A stretch of 60,000 nucleotides of DNA from Diphasiastrum complanatum (Eukaryota; Streptophyta; Lycopodiopsida; Lycopodiales; Lycopodiaceae): contig CM055095.1 in assembly GCA_029204225.1 (NCBI GenBank), forward strand, positions 58,056,865 through 58,116,864, in the 5' to 3' direction. The notes below the pieces were generated by a model. It did no database searches and was not told where the DNA came from. It was given only the letters and a program-made list of their open reading frames with translations. A program made the translations under genes and the position numbers. Shown piece after piece: positions 56,024-60,000 of this stretch (positions are counted from its first letter, which is position 1; each line of letters begins with the position of its first letter).

Positions 56024-58240
56024 TGTGGTCTTGAATGAACCTTCTATAATAACCAACGTGACCTAGAATTCCTCTAAGTTCTCGCAAATTTGTCGTCTCT
56101 TTCAAATTCTTTATAATTTCCACCTTATCTTTATCGACTTCAATTTCTCTTTTTGATATTCTATGTTCGAGTAGTATTCCTTCTGGCATGCCAAAATAAC
56201 ACTTCTCCTCAGGATGGAGATACAGTGAAGTCTCTCTGCATCTCTGCAATGTCTTCCACAGCTTCGAAAGATGAGTGGCTTCTGAGCTGTAAACACAAAA
56301 GTCATCCATAAAGATTTCTAGGAATACGCATAGATATTCTTGAAAAATGACAATCAGCATTCTTTGGAATGTGGCTGGTGTGTTACATAGTTCAACCAAC
56401 ATCTTCTTATAGGCGTAAGTACCCCAATTAGTTGTGAAAGTTGTTTTGGACTGGTCCTCTTCTCTGATAGATACCTGGTTATAGCCAGAGAATCCATCAA
56501 GGAAGTTGTATCTTTCATTACCAGCAACTTGATCAAGAATCATATCTGTAAAAGGTAGAGGATGATAATCTTTACGAGTCACAACATTAAGCATCTAATA
56601 GTCCTGGCAAACCCGGATCTTCTTTTTCGGAACAATTACAATTGGCAAAACCCATTCACTGCTGAGAAATGGATAAATAATTCATGACTTCAAATATTTG
56701 TCAAGTTTGTCGTTCACCAGCAATGAATACTTAGGATTTAGCCTATATTGGCGTTGCCGTATTGTTGGTACCACTCCTTCTTTCAAGTCAATTTGGTGTT
56801 GACCAACTTTTTTGTTAATGCCTTTCAAATCTTCCATGGTCCAAGCAAAAACATCATGATATTCGATGAGCAGGTCCGTATATTGTTGTTTCTCTTTGTC
56901 GGATAAAAGTTTGGAAATTAACAAGGATTTGTCAAGTATGACCTTGATAGAGAGAGTGTCATTTGGATTAATCATAGTGGCAGTGCTCTTCCGAATCTGT
57001 TTCATAGACATACAAAACATCTCCATCTGCACTCTCAACGTATGAAACTTGTTTAGCTTTACATTCATGGTTAGAGTGACCTGGTGCTCCACATCTGATA
57101 CAGATTGGAAAAAGGTGCCTTCTGCCGCTTATCCGATACTTCGGATATCTGTACTTTTAAATCTTGCATTTGCTTTGACATATCTGAAATATTCTTCTTC
57201 CAAGCCTTGTCGTTCTTTGCAGGAGGTTCCTTGGAAGGATTGGACTTCCTCCTTCCGGTGGTTTTTATCATCTTTGGAAGAATTTGAGCTCTCTGTGTTA
57301 GAATCATCGCTGAAACTAGATGACTCCGAACTATCAGATGAATCCTCTGCCGAGCTCGAATCATCAGATGAGTTGATGACTTCTTCTTTATCTTCTTGCT
57401 GGAACGTCACTTCCAAACAATCTTAGATGTTTCATAGTTCTATGCTGTTGCAATGACTTCATCCATGGTATTCATGGGTCCTTGTCGGCAGTACCTGTCA
57501 ATCTTTCTTGGAAGCCCTGCAAGGTACCATTCTATCTGCATTGCAACAGGATAAACACCCACCAATTTCCCAATTAAGTTTTTTTATCTTTCGGGTATAC
57601 CTTCTATGAGAGTCCTTCTCTTTCTTTTGCACAAAGTTCAATCGTGCAAGCATTTGAGTAGAGTAACCAATCTCGCAAAATTGGGTGAGAAAGGCTTCTC
57701 TTAGCAGGTCCCAAGTGTTAACGGCTACACGATCCATTTGGCTGTACCAAATTTGGGCTTGTTTTTGCAGCAGACCAGGGAATATGCGTAGTTTGTCTGC
57801 ATTCGTTCCCTCTCTATTGGAAACAACAATGGATTCAAACTAGGAGATGTAGCCATTAGCATCGTCCGAAGAAGTTCCCTTGAGGTAATCATATTTGATT
57901 TTTGAACTGGAATTGAATCGTGGTTGAGGTGGGTCCATTTCTAATTCAACATTTGGATCAGGATCTGGTTCTGATTTAGGATCAGGATCAGGATCAGGAT
58001 CAGGATTTGACTCAAGATCACGATCACGATCACAATCAAAACTACCAGCAGTCTCTGGAAGTTCAAGTTTAGATTTTGTTTCGGGTTTATCGAGTAGGTT
58101 ATTGAAATAAACTTCAGCTTCCTGATAAGTGGTAAAAGGGGGTGAAAGGATTGTTGAAGTCTTTTGAAAAATTTCTCACGAAGGCTTCGATATCTTTCCA
58201 AATGCTCGGCTCTAGAACTGCTTCCTACAGTTGGCATTCA
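56024..58240 (-). pseudogene. Ty3/gypsy element G, gag to reverse transcriptase
   Basis: Minus-strand order: a gag start region with a (D-P)n acidic run (57930-58050, hexanucleotide repeat), a retrotransposon gag core (57498-57800: F-P-G-L-L-Q-K-Q-A-Q-I-W-Y, W-D-L-L-R-E-A-F-L-T-Q-F), a Ser/Asp-rich linker, a zinc knuckle C-I-R-C-G-A-P-G-H-S-N-H-E-C (about 57090), then pre-reverse-transcriptase (D-V-F-A-W-T-M-E-D-L-K-G-I) and reverse transcriptase (56024-56600: F-L-D-G-F-S-G-Y-N-Q, catalytic F-M-D-D, L-R-E-L-R-G-I-L-G-H-V-G-Y-Y-R-R-F-I). Only a short stretch separates the zinc knuckle from the reverse transcriptase, so the protease appears deleted. Frameshifts and stops occur. It is interrupted at 56023 by H. 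Confidence 0.87.
57950..58050 (-). repeat. Hexanucleotide repeat coding (Asp-Pro)n in gypsy gag
   Basis: Plus-strand atcagg/atcacg units; in the gag frame they give alternating D-P and then D-R residues. It is a slippage-prone acidic linker. Confidence 0.7.
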
Positions 58241-60000
58241 TCTTTAACTGACAAACATCTAAATCCAACAAATTAGCAATCCAAAAATAAGCATATGTCG
58301 CGATATACGTATTTTAATTGTAAGGATATGTAGTATAAAAGATTGGCATTCTCAAAAGAGACTGCTTATTATTGTGATTTTAGATGTTTTTAACTCATTT
58401 ATTGTTCTTGGATTTAAAGCTGGTTGTCAAAGGACATTTAGAAGTATCGACGACCAGTATCACCGATTAGGATGTGGTTTCAAATATACAAAAGCAAAAA
58501 AAATTGATGCCAACTAATCTCATATCGAACGTATTGCATTACTGATTAGTGTATCCGACTTATCGGCCAGATCGATCTATCGGTTTGTGCACCTAATAAA
58601 GTTTGTTAGACAAGCGAGGTTTGTTCAATCAGATAAACCAAGCCAGAGAAACATACAAATGTCTCAACACAATCCAAATGTAGTCCGACAATCTGTCCTC
58701 AACAGCAGAATGCGCTCATTCAAAAGAACAACTGACTATGAATTTAAACTACACGAGTATCCATATGCAAATTTCAGAGTATTGATTCACAACAACACAG
58801 AGCAAGCTTTAGGATGTGTAAGTCTGGATATACATTGGTGTAATGTAACAGTGATTTCGAATGTTAACATCACATTTAAGTTTCATGCAATTGATTATTC
58901 GATCACACAGACAATCAAATAACCAATGCGTTTTAAGACAAATCTTAGCAGTGAATTTACGGTTGCTCCAATATGACAATATCACGACTAGGAAGTTCTG
59001 ACCAGAGTTACAATCACAAGCACATCCGACAAGGTGAGGCTTACCAACTATTAGAAACAGAAGAACTCAACAAGTAGAAAGCTTATGAAAGTAGAGAGCA
59101 AAAAAACTTGAAGACTGAAACTCTCTCTGTAATCTCTTGAAAAACTCGGTGGTTGTCTTGAAGCGTAAGTGGTGTACATATAGGGAACGAGTGCAAAAGT
59201 GTGCAACTTTTTAGCAACTGATATGTCGCTTCTTATTTAATTTAATTAACTAATTTCATCCACTAGGAAAATTATAAGTGTTCAGTTCCTAGGTGGCATC
59301 CTTGTCACACGACTTTGCTCCAATGAGAAGCAAGACCGACCTACGGTCCAATGCGAAGCAGACTGAAAGAAACCGCCAAGCTGAAGCTTGCGGTCACATA
59401 CGAAGTGAACAAAGACAGTCCACGAAGGAAAAGAACCTTCACAACCATAGAGATTCCGCAAAAAAATGATTGCGATCACATACGACTCACAGACGGCTAC
59501 AAAAAATGCGAATCTTCATGACCTAAGTGTCGAAAATTAGTGGAAATGAGCGAAAGTTGATGAGCGAGCTTGGTGTAGGATCGGAAATGCCACAAAAACA
59601 ACAGCAGAATGTTCAAATTGAATAATTCAGACAAATGCTCGATAAAACGATACAGTAGTGAGACTGAGAATTTGCACTTTGATTAATATCAAATAGTGAG
59701 TACAATGTTTGAAGTGATAACTTTAGCTTATAGTCGTTGAGCGTGATAACGCTAGCTATAAGAACTCGAATAATCAGAAGAAGTTTTGTGATGAAGATTC
59801 TAGGACTGATATCCTACAAAATATCTACAACTGCCTTTTGTTCTAGTTATTATAACTGTCTCATTACAGTTAATGCATGTACTAAGTGGGTGGACTGTCA
59901 ATGCGAAGTCGTTGGGTCAGATTTTAGACTGACAGTATCAAAATTTACGAGTATAAAAAAAATTTACAATGATTAGAATATATATTGACTCAAAAAATAT
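58241..60000. other. Non-coding, probably 5' end of gypsy G and flank
   Basis: It lies upstream of G gag on the minus strand, where its leader and 5' LTR should be. I find no clear LTR ends or primer site. The open frame at 58587-58922 (111 codons, plus) has no known domain and is likely chance. Confidence 0.4.

Noticed and set aside
58587-58922. Plus-strand 111-codon open frame near the right end
   Set aside because: No domain, opposite to gypsy G and in its expected leader/LTR region; probably chance.

Overview
The window is nuclear DNA of a land plant. Three spliced or single-exon plant genes (a chloroplast LIL3 protein, a mitochondrial-type bL12 ribosomal protein and a membrane-anchored FkbM methyltransferase) sit as small islands in AT-rich sequence dominated by LTR retrotransposons. 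Intron borders are GT-AG, and Ty1/copia primer-binding sites match the plant initiator tRNA-Met type (TGGTATCAGAGC). I cannot name the species. A fern or other non-seed plant is a guess, resting mainly on the overall flavour and on a bacterial-type DNA methyltransferase fragment.

Layout. 1-4.4 kb: a decayed Ty3/gypsy chromovirus end with its LTR, a minus-strand Ty1/copia 3' end with its LTR (1993-3840) and a 25-bp minisatellite. 5.9-7.9 kb: a tRNA-derived SINE candidate and a 75-bp triple repeat, then the two-exon FkbM gene (6623-7862). 8-16.4 kb: mostly unassigned sequence with a solo-type LTR and a decayed copia element split by a (GA)n tract. 16.4-17.1 kb: bL12 gene on the minus strand. 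17.5-18.1 kb: a 293-bp tandem duplication. 18.4-22.3 kb: a second chromovirus relic and two copia relics. 23.4-25.6 kb: the three-exon LIL3 gene.

27.9-58.2 kb is a nest of retrotransposons: element B (minus copia), remnant D, a plus-strand gypsy relic, the almost complete copia element E (39620-45461), a minus copia F, a methyltransferase gene fragment (48138-49332), then a minus gypsy G (49420-58240) split by the young copia element H (49877-56023). E and H have nearly identical LTR pairs, so both inserted recently, yet both carry reading-frame breaks.

Two things stand out. First, at 48138-49332 three exon-like blocks with matching splice phases encode a prokaryote-type beta-class DNA amino-methyltransferase (D-I-P-Y-type motif IV, then K-P, then D-L-F-S-G-S-G-T-T), cut at both ends by retroelements. 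Second, the 10-bp palindrome CACACGTGTG, sometimes extended to 14-16 bp, recurs about a dozen times, nearly always inside LTRs of copia elements that otherwise look unrelated.
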